Source: Linnemannia hyalina
Taxonomy: Eukaryota; Mortierellomycota; Mortierellomycetes; Mortierellales; Mortierellaceae
Direction of reading: 5' to 3'
Assembly (NCBI GenBank): GCA_019671135.1
Contig: JAHRHY010000001.1
Coordinates: 2,976,001 to 3,040,000, forward strand
Length of the DNA: 64,000 nt
Below the pieces are notes generated by a model. The model searched no databases. It saw only the letters and a program-made list of their open reading frames with translations, and was not told the origin of the DNA. Shown here one piece after another: positions 33,657-45,974 of the stretch; the stretch's first letter is position 1, and every line of letters begins with the position of its first letter. Position numbers and translations under genes: made by a program.

Positions 33657-34781
33657 ATGTCCCAGCAGAACCCAATTGTAAGCGCAAGGAATCAACTGCT
33701 CATCCAAAGGATGCTTCATGGAACTATTGGAGGCACAATGGCGGAAACAACCAGCACGGAACTGCACCCAAGCACTGGAATATTCACCGCGCCTCCCTTT
33801 CGTCTTCTTCCATACCGCAACCCCTCGTTGTGGTTAATAGGTCTTTTTCGATGTGTCCATTGGAGGCAGACCTGCCGGTCGCATGAAGATGGAGCTCTTT
33901 GCTGACGTTGTCCCCAAAACCGCAGAGAACTTCAGGTACGATAGGATCATGAAGTGGACATTAGAAACTATTAATTGAAGGCGATGATAATGAAGTTACT
34001 TACGATCACATCATTTTTTACCCTTTGCTTATTGAATAGACAATTGTGTACAGGAGAATACAAGAAAAACGGTGTGCCTCAAGGATACAAGAACTGCATA
34101 TTTCACAGAGTCATCAAGGATTTCATGATCCAAGGAGGCGACTTCTTGAAGGTACACACCCTTCCTGCATGCGTGTGGATCAGCAGCGCAGCTATTCTCG
34201 TTTGTGAAGGATCAGGAGTTCAGGAAGAACAACACTGGAGTAATATGACCCAAGAGTTGGACTTGCAAGCGAAGACGAGGATACTAACACCATTTTTTCG
34301 TATATTGTTTTGCCTTGGTGTTTCCTTGATCTGACATAGGGTGATGGCACGGGATCGATGAGCATTTATGGAGAAAAGTTCGCGGACGAGAACTTTACGA
34401 TCAAGCACACAGGACCAGGACTCCTGTCCATGGCTAACAGCGGACCCAACACAAACGGATGCCAGGTAAACATCTTTTGGAGTTGGTCGTAGACCCCTGT
34501 CAGGGCTTTGCGAAGGATACGCTCAACTGTCGCCTTGCCTTCTTTTCTACAATCCAATTAATGACTAACAACTATGCTTCCTCTTCTTGTTCTTGCTGCG
34601 TAATTGCAATGAATAGTTCTTTATCACGTCAACGAAAACAGAGTATTTGGATAACAAGCACGTTGTGTTTGGAAAGTTGATTGATGGACTGTTGACCCTG
34701 CGCAAGATCGAAAACGTTCAAACGGGACTTCAGAACAAACCCAAGTTGCAGGTCGTCATCACAGAGTGTGGCGAGTACTAA
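33657..34781 (+). CDS. PPIH: Cyclophilin H-type peptidyl-prolyl isomerase
   Basis: Cyclophilin of the PPIH (snucyp) type, which in animals is bound to the U4/U6 snRNP during splicing; the role here is inferred. Exons 33657-33677, 33841-33935, 34040-34151, 34340-34465 and 34617-34781 join to 172 residues. The catalytic motif [15 protein letters not shown] is intact, with the active-site Arg in FHR, and NGCQFFIT follows across the exon 4-5 junction. The start [12 protein letters not shown] and [20 protein letters not shown] closely resemble human PPIH. Exon 1 is only 21 nt of coding sequence. Confidence 0.93.
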
Positions 34782-34968
34782 GCGCATTCTAGCCATGTTT
34801 GCATATAACTAAAAGAAAAAATATAACACAAAGCGGTCTCCCGTTTCCAAAGGCGCGGAAAAAAAAGCATTGGACCATTTGGAGTGTTGTATGTACAATG
34901 AGAGTGTTTTATTCGCTACAGTTTTCTTGGTGTTTTACAATGTTGTTGTTGTGGTCCAGGCAAACACT

Positions 34969-35960
34969 TTACTTGACCCACTTGCGGTAGTTGGTGGTCA
35001 ATGTCTCCTTGGAAGGAGTAGCCTTCTGAACGCTCGAGCGTGCAGTGACGGCCTCCTTCCACTCAAAGAACCTCTCCAACTGAGGGAACTCCTCCTTGGT
35101 CACTTCCTTGTTATCGTTGTACTGTCCCAAAAGGAAGAAGCGGCCCAAGAAGGGAGCGATCGCCAAATCGGCAAAGGTGAACTTGTCACCGAGGAAGAAG
35201 GGACCTTGGCCATCACCCTCGACACGGTGGGCGTCGACGAGCAACTTGTTGACCTTCTCGAGCTCAGCGACGAGGGCCTCGCGGTTGGCGGCGGCCTCGG
35301 TGGCGTCGGTGATGAAAGATGCCTTGTGATGGGCGGGTTGGGTGCGTGCACCCCAGTGGTGGATCAGGTAGCGGGTCTGGGCGCGCTGCAATGGGTCCTT
35401 GGGGAGGAGACTATGTTGTGAAGTGAGAAATGGAATGTTCTTGTGAGTCGCTACTTTTGGGGAGGATACTCCTACATGGGCTCAACTCCACTGCTGATCG
35501 CTGTCCTTGCTACTCCTGTCCTTCATTCTTTGGAAACGGAAGGAAGCTTTTTTTTGCTCGTCCCGACAGAATGGAGCCTTCTCTCCTTTTCCCTCCTCAT
35601 CCACTTCTTCATCCACTCCTTCCTCTTGCCTCTTCCTAGTTTCTCCAACAACAGCAACCACTCCCATGAGATAACTATACAACAAAAAAAAAGACAAAGA
35701 ACTTACCCAGACTCGGGGTGCAAGTCAGCAATGTACTCAGCAACAAAAAGCGACTCAAGGATAATATCCTTATCATCAATCTTCAGAGCAGGGACCTGGC
35801 CATAGGGGTTGATGTCCTTGAGGTACCACTCGGGGCGGGGGACGGAGAGGTCGATGGGGACGACTTCGTAGTCCTGGTTGGTCTCGGCCAGGGCGAGGAC
35901 GGCACGAGCGGCGTAGGGGCAGAGATCTGAGTTGTAGAGGACGAGCTTTGGGACGGTCAT
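34969..35960 (-). CDS. Glutathione S-transferase, omega-like (copy 1)
   Basis: Cytosolic GST that probably conjugates or reduces substrates with glutathione. Exons 35960-35707 and 35410-34969 give 231 residues. The N-terminal thioredoxin fold carries LCPYAARAVLAL; a catalytic Cys in a CPYA/CPFA motif is the mark of omega-type GSTs. NPYGQVPAL (cis-Pro) and LESLFVAEYIADLHP (the glutathione-binding ES pair) follow. The C-terminal helical domain includes FFLGDKFTFADLAIAPFL. The closest relative in the window is the gene at 36974-37804, with the same single intron at the same codon and phase. Confidence 0.92.
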
Positions 35961-36973
35961 TGTTGTATGTTGGTGGTGGTGTTGTTGGTGGTGGGTGGGT
36001 GTTGGATATTTGGTGAATGTGGGAATGAAAAGAAAGAAGGAAGGAAAAAGAGCGGCGTTGGTCGCCTTTTATCTTCAATTGTAACCCATGCACCCAAGGT
36101 GGGAATGTGTGATGTCTGCCGTCCTGGGGGCTACAAGGTTTGGTGGGTTCCATCATCACTTCATCACCAGCCAATGAGAAACGGCCTTGCCTCATATTAT
36201 TCAGCGATCGAAACAACAAAGTTGTTGAAAAGGAGGTAACGGTTATTTCATGCGGGAGGGGGTCATTTTTACATTTTGCCCTGTTGAACGAAACTCTCAG
36301 GATCAACTAACTATGAGCAGCCCACTTGCTCAGTTGAGTGCACATCAGGAAAAGAAGATGCGAAGTCCAATAGAGAATGGAAGGTGGAAAGGAGTCCTTC
36401 TTTCGAACGTCAATTACTAATAATCGCGATTCACAATGTGTATACGTACAACTCACAGGAATAATAATCAAAAGAAGGGTCTGGTGCAATGTGTCCTCAC
36501 GATCACACCATCTCTAATGGTATGGCCAGACTTTTCTCCACTGACCTCTTTTATTTTTGCATAATGGTACAGTAGAGGAAAGAAGTCGGTGTTGGTTTGT
36601 TGCTTTGTACACTTTAGATTATTATTTTACCTGCGGCAAGATGCATCTTTTGTCTTTTGTCATTTATTGTGTGGACATGTATTCAAGACGGAAAGTATGT
36701 CCATCCTGCTTGTGGTTTAACAGGACGTGTCTCAATGTCATCCTGACTGCCTCTCCATGTTGCCAACAACAAGCAATCCAGCATCGAGCGTATCATAGTT
36801 CTTAGGACAAGCCAGAGAATGAAAAGTGCGTTATGAACAAAAAGGCAAATCGACATTTACTTTTTTATTGGAATATGTACAGTATTGAGGTTGGATGTAG
36901 AGATGTTGGATAAGTGCGAAGTTAGTTCTTGCGGCTGTTGTTGCTGTTTAGTTATCGTTTTGTCGCTCCTGAT
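35961..36973. other. Region between the two GST genes
   Basis: No gene is seen. The first 300 bp are the upstream region of GST copy 1, with a TATA-like ATAAAAGG on the minus strand near 36064-36071, about 105 bp before its ATG. The rest is the 3' flank of copy 2. Confidence 0.45.
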
Positions 36974-37804
36974 TTACTTGAGCCACTTCTTGTGGAAGGG
37001 GATGAGATCCTCAGTGCTAGGCAAAGATTTGACAACCGTCTCACGCTTCACAACCGCATCCGACCATTCCAAGAACCTCGTCAACTTGAGGTTCTCCTTG
37101 GGGAACACAAAACCCCCACCAATATCCTTCTGGAAAACCTCCACCAAGGGCACCCTCGTCAAAAAGCTCGCCAAAGCCAAATCTGCGAATGTGAACTGAC
37201 TACCCAAGAAGAAGGGTCCGTCGCCATTGAGACCGGGCTGAGAAGTCTTGTGGGCGGAACGGAGGAGGTGGTCAATTTTTTCGAGTTGGTCGATGAAGGC
37301 TTGGTGACGTTGTTGAGCATCGGTGGGGTCGAGGGTGAAGGCAGCCTTGTGGAAGGCGGGTTGGGTGTGTGCGCCCCAGTGGTGGATCAGATAGCGGGTT
37401 TGGGCACGCTGCAATGCGTCTTTGGGCAAGAGTCTGTTCATGCAAGCAATGAGAGGATACCGTTAGACCAGAATTAAATTTTTATCGACGTGCATGAAGG
37501 ACAGACGAAGTTCATTTCGTAACATGGGCAAACTGGAGGGAAAAGCTTACCCAGACTCGGGGTGGAGATCGGCGATGTACTCGGCGACAAAGAGAGACTC
37601 GAGGATGATGTCTTTGTCGTCAACCTTCAAGGCGGGGACTTGGCCATACGGGTTGATGTCCTTGAGGTACCAGTCGGGGCGGGGGGCCGAGATGTCAATC
37701 TCTATGTTCTCATAGGGGTGCTTTGTCTCGGCGAGGGCAAGGACTGCACGGGCGGCGAAGGGGCAGAACTTGTTGTTATAGAGGACGAACTTCTGGAGCG
37801 ACAT
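36974..37804 (-). CDS. Glutathione S-transferase, omega-like (copy 2)
   Basis: Tandem paralog of the GST at 34969-35960. Exons 37804-37551 and 37433-36974 give 237 residues. It carries KFCPFAARAVLALAET with the omega-type Cys, NPYGQVPALKVDDKDIILES and FFLGSQFTFADLALASFL. The last part of exon 1, including LFVAEYIADLHPESG, is identical at protein level to copy 1, whereas the C-terminal domains have diverged more (residues after LLPKDALQRAQTRYLIHHWG). Copies may differ in substrate or induction. Confidence 0.92.
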
Positions 37805-38551
37805 TTTTGCTTTGTTTTTGTTTGTTGAGTTGTTGCTGGCTGTTGGTTTTCTTGTTGTGTGTTGGAGATGAGTTGAAAGAAAAGGAAAAAAAAGCGGTCA
37901 GAGCATGCCCTTTATTTCTTTGTCCAGTCATGCGCGCGCTGACAAACGTGCTCAATTATTATTACCTTTTGGGTTTGTCATTTCAGCCAGTATGGTATGA
38001 CTGCTCTGGTGAATGACATACAATAGATCCTTGCCTTTTCACTTCATAGAAGCAATGCGCGTAATGCTGCAGATATGTACCTCCATCCCTCCACTCCTCT
38101 TCCCCAGCTTGTCCTGCTTTCTTGTTTCTTCGATAATCTGCCACATCATGCTAGGGAATAAAATGGCGACATGGCTACTTCTCTTTGCCCTTCCCTATAC
38201 GAACAACACTCACCCTCGTCCTCCTCTCGAACTCTCACCTTACCTTTTCCGTTGTGATAGCAACTCGACTCTATTAAAGGTGACTCCTTTAGATACCACC
38301 CATTCCATACACTATTCACTACCCATCGCCAACGACATAGCAACAAAAGGTTGTATTTACAGGAGGTGTTTTATTTTTGGTACAATGGCAGTGAAGAAGG
38401 ATATTCAAAACCGCGATATAGAAAGAAAAAAATCAGGGGATGGGGAGGCTTGACTGTCGGAACGGAAAGATCTTAAAAGACAAAGACTTGAAGGAACAAG
38501 AGCCGACTTCAAGGAACCGAGGAGGAGACGAATCGACAACGAGATAGTTGT
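37805..38551. other. GST copy 2 upstream and CipC-like 3' flank
   Basis: No gene is seen. The part close to 37805 is the promoter of GST copy 2. A frame open at 38013-38453 has no recognisable features. Confidence 0.45.
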
Positions 38552-38842
38552 CTAAGAATACTTCTCATCGTAGATGCGCTCAGCGTTCTGCTTGGCCTGG
38601 TGCTTGGCCTTCTCGCGGTCCAAAAAGTCCAAACCCTTGGACTCGAACAACTTGTCGGCCTCAGCGCCAGCCAAAGCGGCAAAGATCTCCTTGGTCAACT
38701 TGTGCTTGTCCTCGGGGCGACCGTTCTCGACAGACTTCATGGCCTCGAAGGCGGCGGCTCCGGCAATGAGCTCGTGCGACCAGGAGGACTTGTGGCCCTC
38801 GGATCCGTAGACTTCATCGTGGTGCTCTCCGAAACCGAACAT
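38552..38842 (-). CDS. CipC-like small protein (DUF3759 type)
   Basis: A single-exon 96-residue protein of the fungal CipC family, known as stress- or antibiotic-responsive but without a defined biochemical function. It starts MFGFG followed by HKSSWSHELIAGAAAFEAMK and ends with the conserved LFESKGLDFLDREKAKHQAK, nearly the whole length of family members. It is rich in Ala, Lys and Glu, mostly helical, without signal peptide or membrane segment. A TATA-like AATAAAAAGG lies about 140 bp upstream (near 38980-38989, minus strand). Confidence 0.88.
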   Translation of the reverse strand: MFGFGEHHDEVYGSEGHKSSWSHELIAGAAAFEAMKSVENGRPEDKHKLTKEIFAALAGAEADKLFESKGLDFLDREKAKHQAKQNAERIYDEKYS

Positions 38843-40745
38843 TGTGTGTATGTGTTTGTGTGTTGGGGGGTGGTTATGGGGTGGTTGTGGGAAGAAGAGA
38901 GTTGGTGGAGAGAAGAGAGAGAGAGGAGAGAGAGTGTTGTGTTGATGAGGAAGAAGTGGAAAAGAGTGGGGAGTGCCGCCCTTTTTATTCTGTCAAAGAA
39001 ACAAGGTGGTGGGGGTTATGGTAGATATGGATTGATCGCCTCCGGAACAACCAAAGGTGCGCATAAACTTGGGTCTTGCTGTTCCTGTACCTGTCTTTTG
39101 TTCCTTTCAAATTGCCCCTCGCCTTTGCCAATTGCCAATAAGCGCATAGGAAAACAAAGAGTATGAAGTTCATGCGGACAAAGGACAAAAAAAAGACAGG
39201 TACAGTTCCCCCGGACAGCGGATAGGGATGTGCTGATGGACAAGGGTGATTGGCCTGCTATTTCCTATCCTTAAAGGGACACTAAAAGAGACAGTTCTGG
39301 TTCAACGGAAAATCTATCGCGAGCGAACAAAGAAAGCGGCTTTGCTGCCCCTGTCTCCTGTCTCCGAATCAAATCAGTGCCCTGTTATTATCGCAAAAAG
39401 GAAAATCCTTGTCATGCGCCTGAACTTTCTTTCCTCTTTCTTCCATCCACAGGCACACACACTCACTCATTTGGACGACATTCATCCCTCCTTTCACACT
39501 CACTGCCACTCTCCGAGTTCTCTCTCTTTCTCGCCTCTCTTTGGACTTGACCACGTACCTAAGCACCCTAGTATCGAAACGCTCTCAACCTCATTTGTCG
39601 TCATTGCTCTTCCCGGTGAACCATTTCCTTTGTAACAGACAAGCAGCATCAATCCTTTTTCCGACTGGTAAACAAGTCCTCCAGACAAAAAGTAGAGCGC
39701 AAACCTGCTTTGCCAATCTCCCCCCTCCTCCACCTCCTGTGGACTTCATAACCTTGCAGAGTTGAGCGGGCTCTTCTGTGGCAGCCAAAAGGATAAAAAT
39801 CAACCAAGGGGTTTTCTATCTCTCCATTCAAAGAGGTCTCCGTACGTAGAAAACCAGCAGGTGAAAATGCAATTTAATAAATGAATGAATGAAACAAAAA
39901 ATGCCTCAATTCTTCCAATGGCTGTTGGGGGGGGGGGGTGTCCAAACAGTAATCGCAAGCCTCACGATGTGGCGTTTCTGCCATTCATGGTCTAGGTTCG
40001 TTTTGATTATGCGAGGAGACCTTTGCTCTTGGAGAAGAAGGGCAGGCTGTCAGACTGTGCTTACGAGTAAAGGTTGTTGTTTGTTTATCGCAACATCACA
40101 ATCTAGGAGAATAAAAAAGACGTCGGCGCGCGACAAACAATTCAGCAGTGATGCCTAGACCTTTCTCTCTTCCTGTCACGTTCTCGCTTCATTTACTGTC
40201 AAAACGTAACCCTCAGCTCTAGTCAAGCCTCTCCTTTGTTCTCTGCATTCAGCAAAGGTCAACTACCAACAACCCTCCGCCCAAAAAAAAAAAAAAAAAA
40301 AAAAATTGCTGTGTAGCGGACTCGAGTTTTGAAACCGGTTCAGTGCCATTTTTTTCTCCTTCCCTTCATTAACGACGTGTTTGACTCTCTTTTCCCTCCG
40401 CCTACTCAAACTCACTTCCTTCTCACCGTCCCAGTATCTATTTCCTTTGTGCACAACTACCAGGAATACCTTTGTTGTCGAGAGACAACTCATATTTCCC
40501 CGGCATAACATAGACAAGGACGAAAGAAGGCAATTGGAGAAAACAATGGCATTATTTTGTTGATTGGTTGGATTGATTTTTGGAAGGTAAAAAAGTTCGC
40601 ATCAAGGGATATGTACAAAGAGGTAAAAAAAGACGAAAGAGAGAAAAACAAGCATGAGGATAAAAGAGACTATGGACAAAAACTGTAGGTGGATGGAAAG
40701 AAGCAATACAAAAAAAAGCAAAGGGAGGGTGGATACTAGGTAGGG
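38843..40745. other. Gene-free region
   Basis: About 1.9 kb with no supported gene. It includes the CipC-like promoter near 38843-39200, a G12 run at 39927-39938, an A23 run at 40283-40305 and the GID4 3' flank. Confidence 0.45.
40283..40305. repeat. A23 homopolymer run
   Basis: 23 consecutive A within a gene-free region. It has no obvious retrocopy upstream. Confidence 0.85.
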
Positions 40746-42369
40746 TTAACGGAACTCGAAGGATCCGAATGAGGATGGGCGCTCCTCGACATGGCTCAAC
40801 ATTAGCTTCTGGAACCTATGCGCAAGTCAAAAAAAAAAAAAGTAAGAGGGGTTTCTGTGAGTCCCGTGTCTCTTCAACAATGGCTTTGGGTCCGTCTTGG
40901 ATGCATTGATGTTTGCGTGGGAGAAAAAACCCCCCCAATAAACTTAAGGGGTTAGTGTCAACGAAACTTACTTTTCGCTGGATTGGTGGTAGTAGTAGCC
41001 CTCGATCTCGCCCTTGGACATGTTGTAGCAGATGTAATAAAAGCCCGCAAAACTAGCGCCCGTGATGCCCTCGACACGATGATCCGGGACCAGGAAATGC
41101 TCCTTCCACCGCATGAATATCACATCCTTGTTCTGGAAGTCGTATTTGAAGTCGTCCTTCGCGAATATGTCGCACATCGGCTCGAATGGCTTGAATAGTG
41201 TCTGTTGTTGTTCAGGTGGAAGTAATGGGTTAGGTTCATTTTTCATTGTTGAGTGCCCATGTCTGTCGAAAATGTATGGCACTCTTCTGCTCGCAGCCTT
41301 CTTCTTCCTCTTTGTCTGTCTCGTATGTCAAGAATACGACGCCTCAATCAATCCTGATATTCCTGCCTTCATGTCTGTCTGCCTGCCTGCCCGACACTTA
41401 CCCAATGCTCCTTATCGGTCTTGGGGTTGGCATCCCACTTCTTCGTCACGAACGAATACGCGTTCCCCATGATCTCGGCATCAAAGAATGTCGTCAGCTC
41501 GGGGTACTCGTCCGTCAATCCTTTAATATGCAAGTATCCACATAATGACGACTCCTTCAAATTGACATCCTGGGGAAAAACGAATATGAACGAACAGGTG
41601 AGACGTAATAATAGGGTTAGTCTTCATTGCTTGAACAGCTGCAACAATGAGAAGAAGGCAAAAAATGAAATCGTAATTGCCTCACTCACTCCCTTGAATC
41701 CCTCTTCTCACTCTTTTCCCACACTCTGCCCGCTGTTCACTTCAGCATTTTTGTTACCTTGATGTCGACCATGACTTCATAGCTGTTAGAACCTGACTTT
41801 TGTCGTCCCTGGAACCGACTCCCCGCATACAAATGAGCAATCCTGGAAGGCCTCAACCGAACAGCATCAAATGGATCCTTCTTCTCTCCCGGGAACTGCT
41901 GCCATCTATTCAACCCCAACCCGCCGTTCCTTGCAGCCACCCCGCCAGGACCCGAAACCCCCAGCGGTTGTCGTTTCCGAAGCAACGCCAACCCGGCAAT
42001 CAACTGCTGCTGCTGTTGTTTGAGGAGGAGTATTGAGCGTTGTGCGGGTGTGAGACTGTTGAGGTTGAAGGTGTTGGTGGCAGAGAGTGACAGTGCGCAG
42101 GTGGTCCAGTGGCGGATTCCGTCGATGTGAATAAAAAGTGAAGAGCTCGCATGAGCATGAGCACCACCGCCATTACCGTTGCTGTCCGCTGAATGGTCGT
42201 TGAGTTCGTGGTCGGCGGCTGATTCCATTATTGAGTCTCCTCCGTCGTCTGAGGGGATGGGGAGAGACTCACAGGTGCAGGTTGCTGTTGCGGCCAGGGT
42301 GAGCATGCCCTCGTCGGCGCCGAGGACGATGACGGGGTCGGCGGAGCACGTCTGAGTGAAGACTGGCAT
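40746..42369 (-). CDS. GID4: GID4/Vid24 substrate receptor of the GID E3 ligase
   Basis: Substrate receptor of the GID/CTLH ubiquitin ligase, which binds Pro N-degrons; in yeast it triggers turnover of gluconeogenic enzymes. Exons 42369-41758, 41569-41402, 41201-40972 and 40815-40746 give 359 residues. The barrel domain from about residue 170 is well conserved: [51 protein letters not shown] and [11 protein letters not shown]. The protein ends in FEFR, near the usual C-terminus. The first 165 residues are a variable Gly/Asn/Gln-rich extension. Confidence 0.93.
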
Positions 42370-42485
42370 GGTTTTTCTTTGTTCGGTGTTATTGGAACTT
42401 GGCCTTGTTGGGTGGGTGGGTGGCGATGGTAGTACTGGTTGAACGGAAGTGTGGGGGGTTAGAGTTTCGCGTCCTGTGTGTCGAG

Positions 42486-42514
42486 TGACTGACTGACTGA
42501 CTGACTGACTGACT
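42486..42514. repeat. GACT tetranucleotide repeat
   Basis: About seven tandem GACT units, upstream of GID4. Confidence 0.88.
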
Positions 42515-42918
42515 AGCTGAGTTGTTGACTGGAGATGAGCAATATGGTAGGTTGCTTGCTACGATACGGTTTGCTTCCGTCGTCGTTGTTGTCGTTGTGG
42601 TTATGGCGGTTGTGGTGGTTGTGATGAGATGTAAGGAGTGAGGATATGAAGAAAGAAAGAAGAGGGGGAAACGAGAGAACAACTAAGAAGTCGAATAAAA
42701 TGAACACGCACACACCCACACTTCACACACACGCCCAGCCCAACCTTAAGCCCAATCCGAATCCAACAGAACCAGAAGAAACCCAGGGGGGCGAGAACAG
42801 ACGAATCACATCCTGTATTGCGCTGTTTGTGTTTGCGAGACGTGAGCACAGGCGTAAAAAAAGGAGGGAGGGAGGTATGGCAGGTGACCGCAAGGTAAAT
42901 GGGTTGGATTGAGTGGAC

Positions 42919-42961
42919 GAGGAGAGAGAGAGAGAGAGAGCGAGAGCGAGAGAGAGAGAGT
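42919..42961. repeat. GA dinucleotide-rich tract
   Basis: Alternating GA units with two GC interruptions. Confidence 0.85.
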
Positions 42962-43492
42962 GGAGAGAAGACGCGACGGATGGGTGAACGGCCCATCATA
43001 CCTTCCATCTTTTTCTCTCATGTATCCACAAGACGAACCACCTCCCTCGTCCTTGACTTCTTCCTCTGCGCTGTTCTCTTTTGCTGCACCTCAGAGACAA
43101 AAGGCAAGACAGAACAAATAGAAGGGGACGGGAGAGACCCATGCGTGGGCACTGGCCTTCTTTCTCATGCATCCTTATCCACACAGCAGGCAAAACAGAA
43201 ACAGGTGAACGAAAGAAAAAAAACAACCTCGGCTATGGTTTCTCTTCCCACACTCACTTTCTCACACCCCATCCACATACTGACCCCTATGTTGTGTGCA
43301 CTCGGCCATAAAACCGTACAATCCTGTTCTCAAGGAATGACCAACTTTGTACCGCTCTCGGCAAAGTATATCTGTGTGGAAAAGAGTTAGCACAGACATC
43401 CTGCCTCCTTTCTTTCATTCTCTGTCCAATGAGTCCACAACGATTAAACCAAAGGGCCGAGAGCGTGTAGCATGTAGATAGTATGTTATACT

Positions 43493-45195
43493 TTACTTCT
43501 TCTTGCTATTAGTAACGTTGAACTTGAAAAAGATCACATCACCATCCTCGACCTGGTAATCCTTGCCCTTGGAGTAGTACTTGCCCGCAGCCTTGACTTC
43601 TGCCTCGGACCCCAGTTCCTTCAAATCGTCCGTCTTCATCACCTAGATTTGTTTGTTGTTTTCATGTCGTAAATATAGCCAATACTCGTCAATCTTCATC
43701 CCAACAACATACTCCTTGACAACACATGCAGACAAAAAAAATGCCCATATTTTCAAAGCTTACCTCGGCCATGATAAAGCCACGCTCAAAATCGGTATGG
43801 ATGACACCAGCAGCCTGGGGGGCCAAGGTGTTGGTACGAGTGGTCCACGATCGAACCTCGCCAGGTCCAGCTGTAAAGAACTGTTGCAAGTTCAACGCTT
43901 CTCGTCCCTTGACAACAATCTCGGGTAATGCGGAGGTGATCTTGCACCCGGCTTGTTTCGACGCATCCTCGAGCACCATTTCCTTCTCCTCGGGCGCATC
44001 CTCAAACAACGACAGTTGGTTCTCGAACGATCCCGAGAAGGGGATCAACAAGTCTCCCGGGTGGTGAATATCAATCCAGTCCTGAATCCTCTTGATCACC
44101 GGATGTGGTTGCTTCGCCAAGTCCAAGTAATCCTGCTCGCTGATGTTGACAAGGTAGATCATGGGTTTTGCGGTCAAGAGGTATTGTTGGTTGATGACCT
44201 CGATCTCCTCGTTGGTCCAGTCGCCCGTCCTGACATCTTTCCCTTCTTCAACCCAAGCCGACAGTTTCGCAATTGTCGGGAAATCATCCCGCTTCTTCTT
44301 CTCGACCGCGTTTCCTGTCTTGCCCGTTCCCAACCGTTGCGCAACCTTCTCGTATTCCTGATGGACCTTGCTCAAAGTATCCATATCGCTCAACAACAAC
44401 TCATCATGAATAGTTTCCAGATCCCTGACAGCATCCACCGATCCATCCACATGCGTGACCCCGGGATCCTCAAATCCTCGACAGAGATGGAACAGGGCAT
44501 CGACTGAACGGACATGAGACAGGAAGGCGTTCCCCAATCCCTCACCCTTGGATGCACCACGGACCAATCCGGCAATGTCGATGACTGTCAAGAAGGCCGG
44601 AGTCACTTTTTGGGGCTTGTAGTGGGCTGTGAGCCAGTTCATTCGGTCGTCTGGGACTACGACTCGGGCTTCTGAGGGATCGATCGTGCAAAAAGGGAAA
44701 TTCTCTGCGGGGACCGATGAATTTGTCAAAGCATTGAAGAAGGTCGACTTTCTAATCATGTCATGGTAAGTGAGATAGTTAATAAAGGGGAGGTTGCACA
44801 TAATTCGGATATTTTGAGCCATTGCATGCCTTGTCCACTTACCCAATGTTAGGGACTCCAAGGATTCCGACTAGTTTGCAAAATATCAGGTCCACACAAG
44901 CGAGAAGGGTAAGTCAACGGCTCCGCTCAAATCAACTGAACATTCAAAACCCATTGTGAATCATCCACAACGTACTCTTGAGGTTGTTGGAAGGTCGTCC
45001 AAGAAGTGCTTTGGGTTCGACAGGGGCAGCACCACCCTTTTTAGAGGCGGGCTTTGCATAGGTAACTTGACTTGTCGTCGAGAATAAAAGTCGTTGTCCT
45101 ACGGTTTGTCCAGGAAGGAGGCTTTGTTGGATTTTACTGGAAGGTGCCCATAGCCTGCTCCCGAGAAATGTCCGTATGCTTGTCGTCGTCGCCAT
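43493..45195 (-). CDS. OLA1: OLA1/YchF-family P-loop NTPase with mitochondrial-type leader
   Basis: Obg-like ATPase of the OLA1/YchF family, linked to translation and stress control. Exons 45195-44976, 44870-44843, 44751-43764 and 43642-43493 give 461 residues. The P-loop GVPNIGKST is split between the 28-nt exon 2 and exon 3. DIAGLV (G3) and NISE, the NxxE motif that favours ATP over GTP, follow, then a coiled insert and a TGS domain ending in [12 protein letters not shown]. Cytosolic OLA1 begins shortly before [10 protein letters not shown]. Here about 60 residues precede it, rich in Arg, Ser and Thr with no acidic residue before about position 60 (RTFLGSRLW and [10 protein letters not shown]), which suggests a mitochondrial form. 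Confidence 0.93.
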
Positions 45196-45974
45196 TTGTC
45201 GCCCGCCCTTTCGAATGGTAAATGAAAGTGAATGAATGGAGTGAATGTAAAGTTGATTCCGTCTTGGCTTTTACACTTGTCAACAAGGCGATCCGTGCTG
45301 GCAGTCACACAACTTGCAGCTTTCAGGCACATCATCTCTGTGCTGCCGAAATATCAATTGATGACTGCCATCGTATTCCACCGAAATGAACAAGTCTGCC
45401 TCGGTGCACACGCCTGTGAGTTCAGTCCTTGTTGCTCCCAGACCTATCTATCTGCCCTTCTCTATCTGTATCTGTAAGTGCGAAGAAAAGACCCCGTACT
45501 CCTTCTCGGGTTCTGCATGAACAAACTTCCTCTTTAAGCGAATGAATCAAAACCGCCTTACAATTTCCTGGGGTAAAACACATCACCGCAGCCTTGTGTC
45601 TCTCTCTCCTTCCTTCCCTCTTCGCGAACGAGGATGGTCACACTGACACAGCGCTTACAAGACTTAATTGCCTATAATAACTGTGTACTAAAATGTACGT
45701 CCTTGTTGGATCATCACCCGACACCTGACCACATCCAGAACAGGTCAAGGTCATGGAAAGTAACAAATGGAGACGTCCCGATATGACATTCATCGAGTAT
45801 TTAAGCACCCACTTTCTTGAAGTTTCAACAAAACATAACATCTCCCCTCACAAGACTCAACAGTCTCCTTATTCCCTTATCCCCTCATCCTCATCTCACT
45901 CCTACCATTGAAGTCCTCGACCTCTCTTACCCTCCAACACCCTCCACTACCCTTATACAACACCTTAATCCATC
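45196..45974. promoter_or_regulatory. Divergent promoter region, OLA1-like and Cys-rich gene
   Basis: 779 bp between two divergent start codons. A TATTTAAG motif lies near 45799-45806, about 170 bp before the Cys-rich ATG. A pyrimidine-rich leader fills 45840-45970. Confidence 0.4.

Larger units (their letters stand above)
42370..43492. other. GID4 upstream and OLA1-like 3' flank
   Basis: No gene is seen. The stretch contains a GACT tetranucleotide repeat (42486-42514) and a GA-rich tract (42919-42961). Open frames here follow the repeats. Confidence 0.5.

Noticed and set aside
38842..39166. Plus-strand open frames over the CipC-like promoter
   Set aside because: They are composed of Val/Cys/Gly/Glu from GT- and GA-rich leader sequence and lie antisense to a clear gene start.
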